Positions 9,569-18,241 of a stretch of DNA of 64,000 bases are shown piece by piece (the first letter of the stretch is position 1; every line of letters starts with the position of its first letter). The translations under genes were made by a program, and so were the position numbers. Origin of the DNA: Paracoccaceae bacterium (GTDB lineage Bacteria > Pseudomonadota > Alphaproteobacteria > Rhodobacterales > Rhodobacteraceae). Below the pieces are notes generated by a model. It was not told where the DNA came from, made no database searches, and saw nothing but the letters and a program-made list of their open reading frames with translations. Where the stretch lies: the NCBI GenBank assembly GCA_018222585.1, contig JAAFAB010000004.1, positions 351,915 to 415,914 on the forward strand, written 5' to 3'.

Positions 9569-10413
9569 CAGTTCCTCCAGCCCAGGAAGTGGTTTTCAAG
9601 GCGCGAGATCAGCCAGTTCACCGCAAGCCCGAGCAGCGACAGGATCGCCACGCCCGCGATCAGCTGGTCGGTGGCCATCAGGTTGCCGGCCAGCAGCACA
9701 TAGGCACCGATGCCGTATTCGGCGCCGATCATCTCGGCGGCGACCAGCAGGATGATCGAGATCGAGGCCGCAATGCGCGTACCCGAGAGGATCCCCGGCA
9801 GGGCCGCCGGCAGGACGATCTTCCAGATGATCTGCGCCCGGGACAGGCTGAAGCTCTGGCCCATGCGGATCAGCGTGCGGTCGACGTTGTCGATGGCGCT
9901 GTAGGTGGCGATGACCATCGGGAAGAAGCAGCCGAAGAGGATCGTGGCCACCTTCGAGCCCTCGCCGATGCCAAACCAGATGATGAAAAGCGGCAGCAGG
10001 GCGATCTTGGGGATCGGGAAGATCGCCGAGACCAGCGGCGTGATCGCCGCGCGGGCGACCGAGGAGAGGCCCGCCGCGGTGCCGAAGATCAGCCCCAGGC
10101 TGACACCGCAGGCGAAGCCGATCACCAGCCGTTGCAGCGAGGCCGAGACATGACGCCAGAGGTTGCCGGAATTGGCCAGATCCATGAAGGCGCCGAAGGC
10201 TTCCGAGGGTGCGGGCAGCACCAGCGAGGAAATCACCCCGGCGCGAGAGCCGAGTTCCCACAGGGCGATCAGCACGACGAAGACCAGCAGGCCGACCAGC
10301 TTGCGCGGTTTCGGAGAGAAGCCGCCGCCGCGGAAGGTGACGGGCTTGCCCGCACCGCCTGCGGGCGCGGAGGCGGCCGGGATCTGGCCTGCCATTGGGG
10401 TGGTATCGCTCAT
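9568..10413 (-). CDS. ABC transporter permease, SsuC/TauC class
   Basis: Membrane subunit (281 residues) of a taurine/nitrate/sulfonate-type importer. Several hydrophobic helices are visible. The EAA loop lies around SFSLSRAQIIWKIVLPAALPG, followed by GTRIAASISIILLVAAEMIGA, both typical of the SsuC/TauC/ThiX group. The ATG at 10413 is preferred because GAAAGGA precedes it; a TTG at 10434 in frame is less likely. It is encoded between the ATPase and the FAD oxidoreductase. The substrate is not predictable from the permease. Confidence 0.92.
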   Translation of the reverse strand: MSDTTPMAGQIPAASAPAGGAGKPVTFRGGGFSPKPRKLVGLLVFVVLIALWELGSRAGVISSLVLPAPSEAFGAFMDLANSGNLWRHVSASLQRLVIGFACGVSLGLIFGTAAGLSSVARAAITPLVSAIFPIPKIALLPLFIIWFGIGEGSKVATILFGCFFPMVIATYSAIDNVDRTLIRMGQSFSLSRAQIIWKIVLPAALPGILSGTRIAASISIILLVAAEMIGAEYGIGAYVLLAGNLMATDQLIAGVAILSLLGLAVNWLISRLENHFLGWRN

Positions 10414-10519
10414 GAAGGGTATCCTTTCACGCAATGGGCCGGGGCCCGGGCGGCTGCCGGTTCGCCGGGGTCTGCCCCGGGGCCCGCCGCGATCTAAGCT
10501 CGATGGGGGCGGCGCGGCC

Positions 10520-11287
<768 letters not shown>

Positions 11288-11308
11288 GTCATCAGCCTCT
11301 TGCGGGGG

Positions 11309-12334
11309 TCAGTAGGTTTCGACGAAGCTGTCGTCGACCAGCTGATCGACGGAGAGATCGGAGTCGACCAGCTTCTGATCCTTGAACCACTGCATCTGCG
11401 CCGCGACGTCGGTCTTGTTCAGCGCCAGGTTCTCGTTGAGGTTCATGGCGCCCTGCTGGATCGACGCCTTGGCGTCCTCGTAGGGCTGGTCCGGCGCCAC
11501 GTACTTGGCGATCATCCGGGTCATCTCCTCGACCTCGGCCGGGTCGGCGTTCTCGTCCAGCATGACGCGGTTGAACTCGGCGATGCCCTTGGCATAGGCG
11601 CGGATGAAGCGCTCGACCATGTCGCGGTTGTTCTCGATGTTGTCGACCGAGGTGAACAGCGTCGAGATCTGGTACTCGGCGTAGTCATAGAGCCAGCCCA
11701 GCTCCTTCGCAGCGCCCGCTTCGACCAGCGGCTTGGCGATATGGGGCACCATGATCATCGCGTCGACCTGGCCGGACTTCAGCGCGGCGACCATCGCGCC
11801 GACCTTCTGCAGCGGCACCAGGCGCACGTCGGAAATGTCGAAGCCTTCGGCATCGGCGATCCGGCTGGTCATGTAGTGGAAGGTCGAGCCGACCTGGGTC
11901 ATCGCCATCGAGTGCCCCTTGATCTCGGGCACGGTGTCGAGACCGGCCTCATAGGCCTGGTTCGAGGCCATGACCATCATGCCGTCGACGCCCTTCTTCT
12001 CGTGCAGGACGCCGCCGACGATGCGCACGGCATCCTTTTCGGCCAGGTTCATCATGCCCCCGGTGACACCGGCGAGGCCAAAGTCGACGTCACCGCTGGC
12101 GGTGGCCACGGCGATCGGCTGGGCAGCCTGGAAGAACTCGAAGGAGACGTTCAGGTTCTCTTCGTCGAAATAGCCCTTCTCGAAGGCCACGAAGCCGGCG
12201 GCATGGCTGGTGAAGCGCAGCGCGCCCAGCACCACGTCGTCCTTTTCCTGGGCGGTGGCGGGGCTTGCGGCCAGCAGGGACAGACCGGCGACGCCGGCCA
12301 GCCAGGCGCGGCGGGTCAGGTTGGTGAAAGTCAT
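11309..12334 (-). CDS. ABC transporter substrate-binding protein (NMT1/TauA-like)
   Basis: Periplasmic solute receptor of 341 residues. The N-terminus has a Tat-like signal (TRRAWLAGVAGLSLLAASPATA) ending at a probable AxA cleavage site. The mature part follows the NMT1/SsuA pattern: VVLGALRFTSHAAGFVAFEKGYF, VSFEFFQAAQPIAVATASGDVDFG, then a second lobe. This class binds taurine, sulfonates, nitrate, pyrimidine precursors or aromatic acids, so substrate assignment is open. It is the first gene of the operon. A LysR-type dyad (12442-12458) lies about 110 bp upstream of its start. Confidence 0.92.
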   Translation of the reverse strand: MTFTNLTRRAWLAGVAGLSLLAASPATAQEKDDVVLGALRFTSHAAGFVAFEKGYFDEENLNVSFEFFQAAQPIAVATASGDVDFGLAGVTGGMMNLAEKDAVRIVGGVLHEKKGVDGMMVMASNQAYEAGLDTVPEIKGHSMAMTQVGSTFHYMTSRIADAEGFDISDVRLVPLQKVGAMVAALKSGQVDAMIMVPHIAKPLVEAGAAKELGWLYDYAEYQISTLFTSVDNIENNRDMVERFIRAYAKGIAEFNRVMLDENADPAEVEEMTRMIAKYVAPDQPYEDAKASIQQGAMNLNENLALNKTDVAAQMQWFKDQKLVDSDLSVDQLVDDSFVETY

Positions 12335-12478
12335 GGAACTCCTCCCAGAGTCTTGTCAGGGCCCGGCTTCTCCGACGCCAGGCAGGAGCACAACATTGGA
12401 CGATGCCATGCGGGGTGAAAAGCAACTACTTGCTCGTATGACATAGCCTGAAGCTATGGGAGAACCGTCGGAGCGGTC
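12335..12478 (-). promoter_or_regulatory. Promoter region with LysR-type operator
   Basis: Region upstream of the binding-protein operon. Positions 12442-12458 read CATAGC-CTGAA-GCTATG, a perfect dyad with a T-N11-A core. The same half-sites and spacing recur at 14297-14313, upstream of the isochorismate-synthase-like gene, so one regulator probably binds both. GGAGAACC next to this dyad is mirrored by GGTTCTCC next to the other one. Confidence 0.65.
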
Positions 12479-13267
12479 TCATTCCGACCAGCCGAAGAGG
12501 CGCAGAACCAGGGGGATCTGCGCCAGCGCCATGGCGCTGCCCGGCTGGATCCCGGCGCCGAGGGCCTCGGCCTGGCGCAGGAAGGGGGTGATCGGGGGCT
12601 TGGTCACAACATCGCCGGCCAGCGCATCGGGCCGCAGCCCGGTTAGCGGGTGCACCGCAGAGACGCCGTCGAGGCCGATCGCGGTGGCGTTGATCACCAG
12701 GTCATGACCGGCAACGCTGTCGGGCGCCGGAATGACCTGCGCGACCGCCCCGAGGGCCCCGGCCAGCGCCCCGGCCCGCCCGGCATCGGGATCCACCAGG
12801 TCGAGCGCACCGATGCCCGCCGCCACCAGCGCCGCCGCGATAGAGGCCCCGGCCCCGCCGCAGCCGAACAGCAGCGCCCGCTGTCCCGTCACCGGCACCC
12901 CTGCCCCGCGCAGCGCGGCGACGAAGCCCGCGCCGTCGGTGTTGTCGCCGGTCAGGCGCCCGTCTGCATGGCGGATCACCACGTTGGCGGCCCCGACCAG
13001 GCGCGCGGCGGGGGTCAGCTCATCCACCAGCGCGGCCATGGCGATCTTGTGCGGCGCGGTGACCACCGCACCGTCGCAATTGCCGGTGACCCGAAGCGCG
13101 GCAACGAATTCGGCCAGCGCCTCCGGGCGCACGTCGACCGGCGCCATCAGCACATCCGCGCCGCTGTCATGGGCCCAGGCATTGACCCCTGCGGGCATCG
13201 CGGTATGGGCAATCGGGTGCCCGATCATGTAGGCAAGACGGGCGGCGGCGGTCGCGGTTCGGGGCAT
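12479..13267 (-). CDS. Shikimate dehydrogenase-like NAD(P) oxidoreductase
   Basis: A 262-residue member of the AroE family. Conserved elements are the catalytic lysine in TAPHKIAM, the aspartate in NTDGAGF, the nucleotide-binding loop GCGGAGAS and INATAIGL. The N-terminal substrate loop reads GHPIAHTAMP where true AroE has GxPIxHSxSP, so both carboxylate-binding serines are changed and the substrate is probably a relative of shikimate or quinate. The ATG at 13267 has AAGGTG seven bases upstream; a TTG at 13309 would add 14 residues. It is divergent from the LysR gene at 13370, the likely controller. The housekeeping aroE is expected elsewhere. Confidence 0.85.
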   Translation of the reverse strand: MPRTATAAARLAYMIGHPIAHTAMPAGVNAWAHDSGADVLMAPVDVRPEALAEFVAALRVTGNCDGAVVTAPHKIAMAALVDELTPAARLVGAANVVIRHADGRLTGDNTDGAGFVAALRGAGVPVTGQRALLFGCGGAGASIAAALVAAGIGALDLVDPDAGRAGALAGALGAVAQVIPAPDSVAGHDLVINATAIGLDGVSAVHPLTGLRPDALAGDVVTKPPITPFLRQAEALGAGIQPGSAMALAQIPLVLRLFGWSE

Positions 13268-13369
13268 TTCCAACACCTTGGAATTTACTTCGCCCCGCAG
13301 ATCGGCCAACTATTGAGGGCGTGTCAAGCCGCTCATTTGTGTGCGCAACCGCGGCCAGGGAGGTGAAAA
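13268..13369. promoter_or_regulatory. Divergent promoter between AroE-like and LysR genes
   Basis: A short divergent intergenic stretch. Directly before the AroE-like start codon lies TTCCAA-CACC-TTGGAA (13268-13283), a perfect 6+6 dyad different from the ATAGC boxes found elsewhere. It may be an operator overlapping the ribosome site or an mRNA hairpin. GGGAGGTG precedes the LysR GTG start. Confidence 0.45.
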
Positions 13370-14287
13370 GTGCTGTCATTCCGGCAACTTGAGGTGTTCC
13401 GCGCGGTCATGCTGACAGGCTCGATCAGCGGCGCCGCACAGCAGCTTGGTATCGCGCAACCGACCGTGACCAACACCATCAGACGCCTTGAGGATGTGCT
13501 GGGGGTGCAGCTGTTCAACCGCGCCGGGGCCCGCCTGCGCCCGACCGCCCTGGCCCGGCAGATCTTCGACGTGGCCGCCCCCTCGATGACCGCCTTCGAG
13601 CAGATCTCGGACCGGGTCAGCGACATGGTGCGCGGCAAGGGGACGATGTTCCGCATGGGCGTCTCGCCCTCGGTCAGCCAGGCGCTTGCGCCGCGCTGCC
13701 TGTCGATCTTCCATCGCCGCCGCCCCGAGATGAAGCTGCGCATGGACACGCTGTCGATGAAGCAGAACCGTGACTATCTCTGGATGGCCGAAGGCAATTG
13801 CACCGTCACCATCTTTCCGCTGGAGGATCCCGGCATCAGCTCCTTCCGCATCTCCTCGGCGGGCATGGTCTGCGTCGTGCCGCTGGATCATCCTCTCGCC
13901 GCCCAGGACGAGGTCACGGTGCATGACATCGCCGAAGAGCCGCTGATCTTCTTCCACCCCAACACCCCGCACGGCAAGCTGGTGCGGCAGATCTTCCGCG
14001 CCGCCGGGATCGAGCCGAACATCTCCATCGAGACCCGGTTCGCCGAGACCGCCCCCCACCTGATGCGCGAGGGCTTCGGCATCGCGCTGCAGGACCAGCT
14101 TTCGGCCTTCGGGGTGACCAACCCCTCGCTGAAGGTCCTGCCGCTGGCCGGCACGCAGCGCCAGCCGGTCTGGCTGCATTGCCGGTCGGACAACGTCGAG
14201 GACATCGAGGTGCGCGAGGCGCGGCGTTGCCTGTTGCAGGCGGCGCTGGAGCTGGGCCTGCCCGACGAGACCGCAATGGAGAGCTGA
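13370..14287 (+). CDS. LysR family transcriptional regulator
   Basis: A 305-residue regulator with an N-terminal winged HTH (FRQLEVFRAVMLTGSISGAA, QPTVTNTIRRLEDVL, LFNRAGARLRPT) and a C-terminal effector domain. The start is a GTG at 13370 with GGGAGGTG at the right distance. It is divergent from the AroE-like gene, and ATAGC-N5-GCTAT dyads stand before the transporter operon (12442) and before the isochorismate-synthase-like gene (14297). The simplest model is that this protein controls all three units around it. The sensed compound is unknown, plausibly a cyclohexene carboxylate or aromatic acid. Confidence 0.92.
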   Translation: MLSFRQLEVFRAVMLTGSISGAAQQLGIAQPTVTNTIRRLEDVLGVQLFNRAGARLRPTALARQIFDVAAPSMTAFEQISDRVSDMVRGKGTMFRMGVSPSVSQALAPRCLSIFHRRRPEMKLRMDTLSMKQNRDYLWMAEGNCTVTIFPLEDPGISSFRISSAGMVCVVPLDHPLAAQDEVTVHDIAEEPLIFFHPNTPHGKLVRQIFRAAGIEPNISIETRFAETAPHLMREGFGIALQDQLSAFGVTNPSLKVLPLAGTQRQPVWLHCRSDNVEDIEVREARRCLLQAALELGLPDETAMES

Positions 14288-14296
14288 GCGGCACAA

Positions 14297-14324
14297 CATA
14301 GCGCGTCGCTATGGTTCTCCATAG
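14297..14324 (+). promoter_or_regulatory. Overlapping LysR-type operators before isochorismate synthase gene
   Basis: Two overlapping dyads: CATAGC-GCGTC-GCTATG (14297-14313, T-N11-A core) and CTATGG-TTCT-CCATAG (14309-14324). Together they give three phased half-sites, like the recognition/activation site pairs of LysR-controlled promoters. The first dyad matches the one at 12442-12458. Confidence 0.65.
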
Positions 14325-14389
14325 TCTTCGGTCTGGACGATCCGCCAACTCCGACGCAATTTGCCTCCCACGGTAGAGGAGGTTTTCCA

Positions 14390-15544
14390 TTGCGCATCAA
14401 CGACATGCAGCGCGTCGCCTGCAAGAGGGCCGCGGCTGCCGGCCTGCCCTTCGCGATCTGGCGGAAACCATTCGGCGGCGACTTCACCGCCCTGATCTCG
14501 ACCAGCCAGCCGACCCTTGCCCCGGTCTTCGGCGGCGCCGTCCAGCCCGGTTTCGTCATGGCGCCCTTCGTCACCGAGGCCGGCAACCAGGCCTGGACCC
14601 TGCCCGCCGATGTGCTGATCACCGAATCCGGCCTGCGCTATCGTGACGGCAGCCGCCTGGTGGAAACCCCGACGACCGAGGCCCAGGCCACGCTGACGGA
14701 TCCTGACAGCGCGATCCCGGACAGCCTGCCGGCGCCCGAGGGCGCGGCCCCCACGGCCACCGACCGCGACAGCTACATGGCCCGCGTCGCCCGTGCCGTC
14801 GAGACCATCCGCAGCGGAGCCTGCGACAAGATCGTCCTGTCCCGTGTCGAACCGCGCGACCTGCCCGCCGACCGGGACCTGCTGGACATGGCCGAGGGCC
14901 TCGCCGCGCTGCATCCCCATGCCTTCGTCTCGCTCGTCTCCTCGGGGGCGACCGGCACCTGGCTGACCGCCACCCCCGAGATCCTGCTGGCGCGGGATGG
15001 CCATGGGCTGCGCACCATGGCGCTGGCCGGCACCCAGTGGCCCGAGGCCGGCACGGACATCACCCGGCTGGACTGGCCGCGCAAGATCATCGACGAACAG
15101 GCGCTGGTGGCCGATTACATCCGCGACGCCTTTGCCGCCGAGGGGTTCGAGGGGGTGGAAGAGACCGCGCCCTACACCGTGCGCGCCGCCAACCTCTGTC
15201 ACCTGAGATCCGATTTCCGCGCCCCCCGGGGCGATGATGACGTGGCGCTTGGCCGCCTGCTGGAACGCCTGCACCCGACCTCGGCGGTCTGCGGGATGCC
15301 GAAGGAGCCGGCGATGGACTTCATCCTGCAGGAGGAGGGTCCGACCCGGCATTTCTATACCGGATACCTGGGCCCGCGCGACTTGGACGGCACGACCAGC
15401 CTCTACGTCAACCTGCGCTCTGCCAATGTCGTCGGAGAGCGGATCTACCTGCATGTCGGCGGCGGCATCGTCGCAGCCTCCGACCCGGCGACGGAATGGC
15501 AGGAGACCGTGGAGAAGACCAAGACCATCGCCGCCGTCCTGTGA
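14390..15544 (+). CDS. Isochorismate synthase-like chorismate-binding enzyme
   Basis: Chorismate-utilising enzyme of 384 residues. Family motifs are CDKIVLSR (EntC/MenF-like lysine region), ATPEILLARD, LAGTQWP, LHPTSAVCGMPKE, YTGYLGP and the C-terminal GGGIVAASDPATEWQETVEK with the Mg-binding glutamate. The KIVLSR and HPTSAVCG forms point to isochorismate synthase rather than anthranilate or aminodeoxychorismate synthase. The start is a TTG at 14390 with GAGGAGG seven bases upstream. No menaquinone or siderophore partner genes are visible, so the fate of isochorismate (salicylate, dihydroxybenzoate or other) is open. A LysR-type operator stands upstream and a strong hairpin follows the stop. 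Confidence 0.85.
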   Translation: MRINDMQRVACKRAAAAGLPFAIWRKPFGGDFTALISTSQPTLAPVFGGAVQPGFVMAPFVTEAGNQAWTLPADVLITESGLRYRDGSRLVETPTTEAQATLTDPDSAIPDSLPAPEGAAPTATDRDSYMARVARAVETIRSGACDKIVLSRVEPRDLPADRDLLDMAEGLAALHPHAFVSLVSSGATGTWLTATPEILLARDGHGLRTMALAGTQWPEAGTDITRLDWPRKIIDEQALVADYIRDAFAAEGFEGVEETAPYTVRAANLCHLRSDFRAPRGDDDVALGRLLERLHPTSAVCGMPKEPAMDFILQEEGPTRHFYTGYLGPRDLDGTTSLYVNLRSANVVGERIYLHVGGGIVAASDPATEWQETVEKTKTIAAVL

Positions 15545-15555
15545 CGTGTCAGGCA

Positions 15556-15586
15556 CATCGCCCGCCGCAGCTGCCGGCGGGCGATG
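15556..15586. terminator. Bidirectional hairpin terminator
   Basis: A 12-bp perfect stem (CATCGCCCGCCG / CGGCGGGCGATG) around CAGCTGC lies between the convergent isochorismate-synthase-like and EnvZ-like genes. It can serve both strands. No strong T-run is visible on either side. Its right arm belongs to a short duplication of the kinase gene end. Confidence 0.65.
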
Positions 15587-15616
15587 ACCCGATCCGCGCA
15601 GAGACCGCTGGAGGCG

Positions 15617-16918
15617 CTAGCGGGCGATGACCAGGTCGGCGCAGAGCCCGCCAAGGCGCTCGCTGTCGCCCAGGCGCAACATGCCGCCGTGCATCCGCGC
15701 CGTGTCCCCCGCGATCGACAGTCCCAGCCCGACACCCGACCCCCGGTTCTGGTTGCGCGCCGTGTCGAGCCGGGCGAAGGGCTTCATCGCCTCCTCGCGC
15801 TTGTCGGGCGGAATGCCCGGCCCGTCATCCTCGACCCGGATCCGCAGGCTGCGCGGCGTCAGCTCCACGCTGACCTCGGCGCGCGAGCCGTAGCGCACCG
15901 CGTTGCCGATCAGGTTCTCCACCGCGCGGCGGATCGCCATCGGCCGCAGCGCCATCTCTCCCGCGCCCTTGACCGAGGTCAGCACCACCGCCTGCCCGGC
16001 CCGGCCCGCGTCATGGACCACGTCCCGCAGCAGCGCGACGGGATCGACCCGGCTCTCGCCCTCCTCCGAGGTGCCACGGGCGAAGGAGAGGAATTCGTCC
16101 AGCATCGACTGCATGTCGGCGATGTCGCGCTCCAGCTCCTTGCGGTCCTCCTCCTCCAGCATCGACACGGCCAGCCGCATCCGCGTCAGCGGCGTGCGCA
16201 GGTCATGGCTGACCCCCGAAAGCAGCAGGGTGCGCTGCTCGATCTGGCGTTCGATCCGCGCCCGCATGTCGAGGAAGGCATGGCCTGCCGCCCGCACCTC
16301 CACTGCCCCCGCCGGCTTGTAGGGGATATGACGGCCGCGCCCGAACGCCTCTGCCGCTGCCGCCAGCCGCATCACCGGGCGCAGCTGGTTGCGCAGGTAG
16401 ATGAAGGCGATCACCGTCATCAGCACCCCGAAGAACAGCATGTTGACCAGCAGCTGATGCGGGTTCGACGCCGAGACCCGGCGCCGGCCGAAGCTCATCC
16501 GCAGGGCCTCCTGCGGGGAATCGGCCCGCAGGAAGAGCACCACCTCACGGTCGTCCGGCAGGTCCACCGAGATCAGCCCCGGCACCAGGTCCCGCAGGGT
16601 GCGCGCCAGCACGCGGCCGGACAGGTCGTACCAGCGGATGCTGTCACGCAGCGGCGCCTCGGCCCGGGGCACCACGGTCACCGCCATCTCCAGCGCCCGC
16701 GCCACCGCCAGCTCCTCGCCGTCCGAGATCTCCGACAGCACGAGGTTCACGTCGCGGCTGACCGAGCCGGTCATCTGCACCGTCACCCCCTCGAAATGGC
16801 GCTGGATGAAGACCACCGAGACCACCAGTTGCAGGGTCACCACCGGCAGCACCAGGATCAGTGCTGCACGCCCGTAGAGGCCCCGGGGCACATATCGTTT
16901 GAGCCAGTCGAAGAACAT
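15617..16918 (-). CDS. EnvZ-like sensor histidine kinase
   Basis: Inner-membrane sensor kinase of 433 residues. There is a membrane helix at residues 18-38 (AALILVLPVVTLQLVVSVVF), a periplasmic region of about 130 residues and a second helix (LVNMLFFGVLMTVIAFIYL). A HAMP region follows, then the H-box SGVSHDLRTPLTRMRL with the phospho-accepting histidine. The N-box is NLIGNAVRYG, G1 is VEDDGPGIPP and G2 is GSGVGLGLSIA. This matches the EnvZ group of osmosensor-type kinases. The partner OmpR-type regulator is not in the window. The last dozen codons are imperfectly repeated just after the stop. Confidence 0.9.
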   Translation of the reverse strand: MFFDWLKRYVPRGLYGRAALILVLPVVTLQLVVSVVFIQRHFEGVTVQMTGSVSRDVNLVLSEISDGEELAVARALEMAVTVVPRAEAPLRDSIRWYDLSGRVLARTLRDLVPGLISVDLPDDREVVLFLRADSPQEALRMSFGRRRVSASNPHQLLVNMLFFGVLMTVIAFIYLRNQLRPVMRLAAAAEAFGRGRHIPYKPAGAVEVRAAGHAFLDMRARIERQIEQRTLLLSGVSHDLRTPLTRMRLAVSMLEEEDRKELERDIADMQSMLDEFLSFARGTSEEGESRVDPVALLRDVVHDAGRAGQAVVLTSVKGAGEMALRPMAIRRAVENLIGNAVRYGSRAEVSVELTPRSLRIRVEDDGPGIPPDKREEAMKPFARLDTARNQNRGSGVGLGLSIAGDTARMHGGMLRLGDSERLGGLCADLVIAR

Positions 16919-16957
16919 GCGCTATCCTAATCCCCGGTGGGACAAGAGGAAAGCGGG

Positions 16958-17869
16958 ATGACCTCAGAGCAGACGTTCGCCCCGGTTCCTGGCCGGGCCG
17001 AGGAGGTTGCGCCGGGTGTGCGCCGGATCCTTGCCCCGAACCCCTCTCCCTTCACCGGGCCCGGCACCAACACCTACCTCGTCGGCCAGACCGCCCTCGC
17101 GGTGATCGATCCCGGCCCCGACATGGCGATACACCTGCAGGCGATCCTCAAGGCCCTGCGCCCGGGCCAGCATATCAGTCATATCCTGGTCACCCATGCC
17201 CACGCGGATCACGCGCCGCTGGCCCGGGCGCTTTCCCAGGGCACCGGCGCCCCGGTGCTGGCCTATGGCGATGCGCTGGCCGGCCGCTCCGCGGTCATGA
17301 CCCGGCTGGCGCTGTCAGGAGAGCTCGGTGGGGGCGAGGGCACGGACAGGCTGTTCCGGCCCGACCGGCTGCTGGCCGACGGCGATGTCCTGCATGGCGA
17401 AGACTGGTCCCTGCGGGCACTCTGGACGCCGGGGCATTTCGGCAATCACCTGTGCTTCGTCCTCGACGACGTGATCTTTACCGGGGATCTGGTGATGGGC
17501 TGGTCCAGTTCGCTGGTCTCGCCGCCCGATGGCGACCTGACCGATTTCATGGCCTCCTGCCGCCGGCTGCGCGCTCTGCCTGCCCGGCTCTACCTGCCGG
17601 GCCATGGCGCCCCCGTCACCACCCCCCTGGCGAGGCTCGACTGGCTGATCCGGCACCGCGACCGGCGCGAGGCCTCGCTGCTGCAGGCCCTGGCCCATGG
17701 TCCGGCCACCGCCGACGACCTGGCGCGCCGGGTCTACACCGATATCGCCCCCGGCCTGCTGCCGGCCGCCTCGCGCAACGTGCTGGCACATCTTATTGAC
17801 CTGATGGGGAAATCCCTGATCGAGACCGAGGAAAACCTGACCGCTGAAAGCCGGTTTCACCTGTCCTGA
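16958..17869 (+). CDS. MBL-fold metallohydrolase (LACTB2-like)
   Basis: A 303-residue metallo-beta-lactamase-fold hydrolase. The metal motif THAHADHAPL (about residue 78) supplies the HxHxDH ligands. Later histidines and acids appear in WTPGHFGNHLCF, FTGDLVMGW and LYLPGHGAPV. The N-terminal RRILAPNPSPFTGPGTNTYL is typical of the LACTB2-like group, and a winged-helix-like C-terminal tail (DDLARRVYTDI onward) follows, as in that group. The ATG at 16958 is preferred because GAGGA lies seven bases upstream; a GTG at 16937 is in frame. It is divergent from the EnvZ-like kinase. Substrate unknown. Confidence 0.88.
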   Translation: MTSEQTFAPVPGRAEEVAPGVRRILAPNPSPFTGPGTNTYLVGQTALAVIDPGPDMAIHLQAILKALRPGQHISHILVTHAHADHAPLARALSQGTGAPVLAYGDALAGRSAVMTRLALSGELGGGEGTDRLFRPDRLLADGDVLHGEDWSLRALWTPGHFGNHLCFVLDDVIFTGDLVMGWSSSLVSPPDGDLTDFMASCRRLRALPARLYLPGHGAPVTTPLARLDWLIRHRDRREASLLQALAHGPATADDLARRVYTDIAPGLLPAASRNVLAHLIDLMGKSLIETEENLTAESRFHLS

Positions 17870-17922
17870 GCGGGGTCCTCTCGCCGCCGGGAAAAAATCG
17901 AAACTTTCTGCCCGAATGCCTC

Positions 17923-17951
17923 TTGCCGAGGTGGAATCGCATTGCTATACC
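17923..17951 (+). promoter_or_regulatory. Promoter of tRNA-Asn
   Basis: TTGCCG (-35, 17923-17928) and TATACC (-10, 17946-17951) are separated by exactly 17 bases. This gives an expected start about 55 bases before the tRNA. Confidence 0.6.
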
Positions 17952-18014
17952 CCGCCCACACCGCGAGGCAGCGCCCCGGGAAGCCAGCTTCCCAGCCCGC
18001 CTCACGCCAGATGC

Positions 18015-18089
18015 TCCGGCGTAGCTCAGCGGTAGAGCAGTTGACTGTTAATCAATTGGTCGTAGGTTCGATCCCTACCGCCGGAGCCA
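18015..18089 (+). tRNA. tRNA-Asn (GTT)
   Basis: Cloverleaf of 75 bases including an encoded CCA. The acceptor arms are TCCGGCG/CGCCGGA with discriminator G, the D-arm region is GCTCAGCGGTAGAGC, the anticodon loop contains GTT (TGTTAA) on a TTGAC/AATCAA-type stem, and the T-arm is GTAGG-TTCGATC-CCTAC. The 3' half is a classic integration target, and integrase genes follow directly. Confidence 0.96.
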
Positions 18090-18146
18090 AAATCTCCTAA
18101 GTGGTTGATTTCATTGGCTGAGCCCCGACCGGAGTCGGAGCCACGC

Positions 18147-18194
18147 GTGCACGTGCACAAATAGGTGCACAAACGCGTGCCCGAACCGGTGCAC
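18147..18194. repeat. Four GTGCAC repeats, likely integrase arm sites
   Basis: GTGCAC occurs at 18147, 18153, 18165 and 18189, with GTGCACAAA as a direct repeat and ACGCGTGC twice. They lie between the tRNA end and the integrase start, where arm-type binding sites or operators are expected. Confidence 0.5.
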
Positions 18195-18241
18195 GGATCC
18201 CGACTCCCGGATGCCCTGGAACCGTTTTCGGAGCACCTGCC

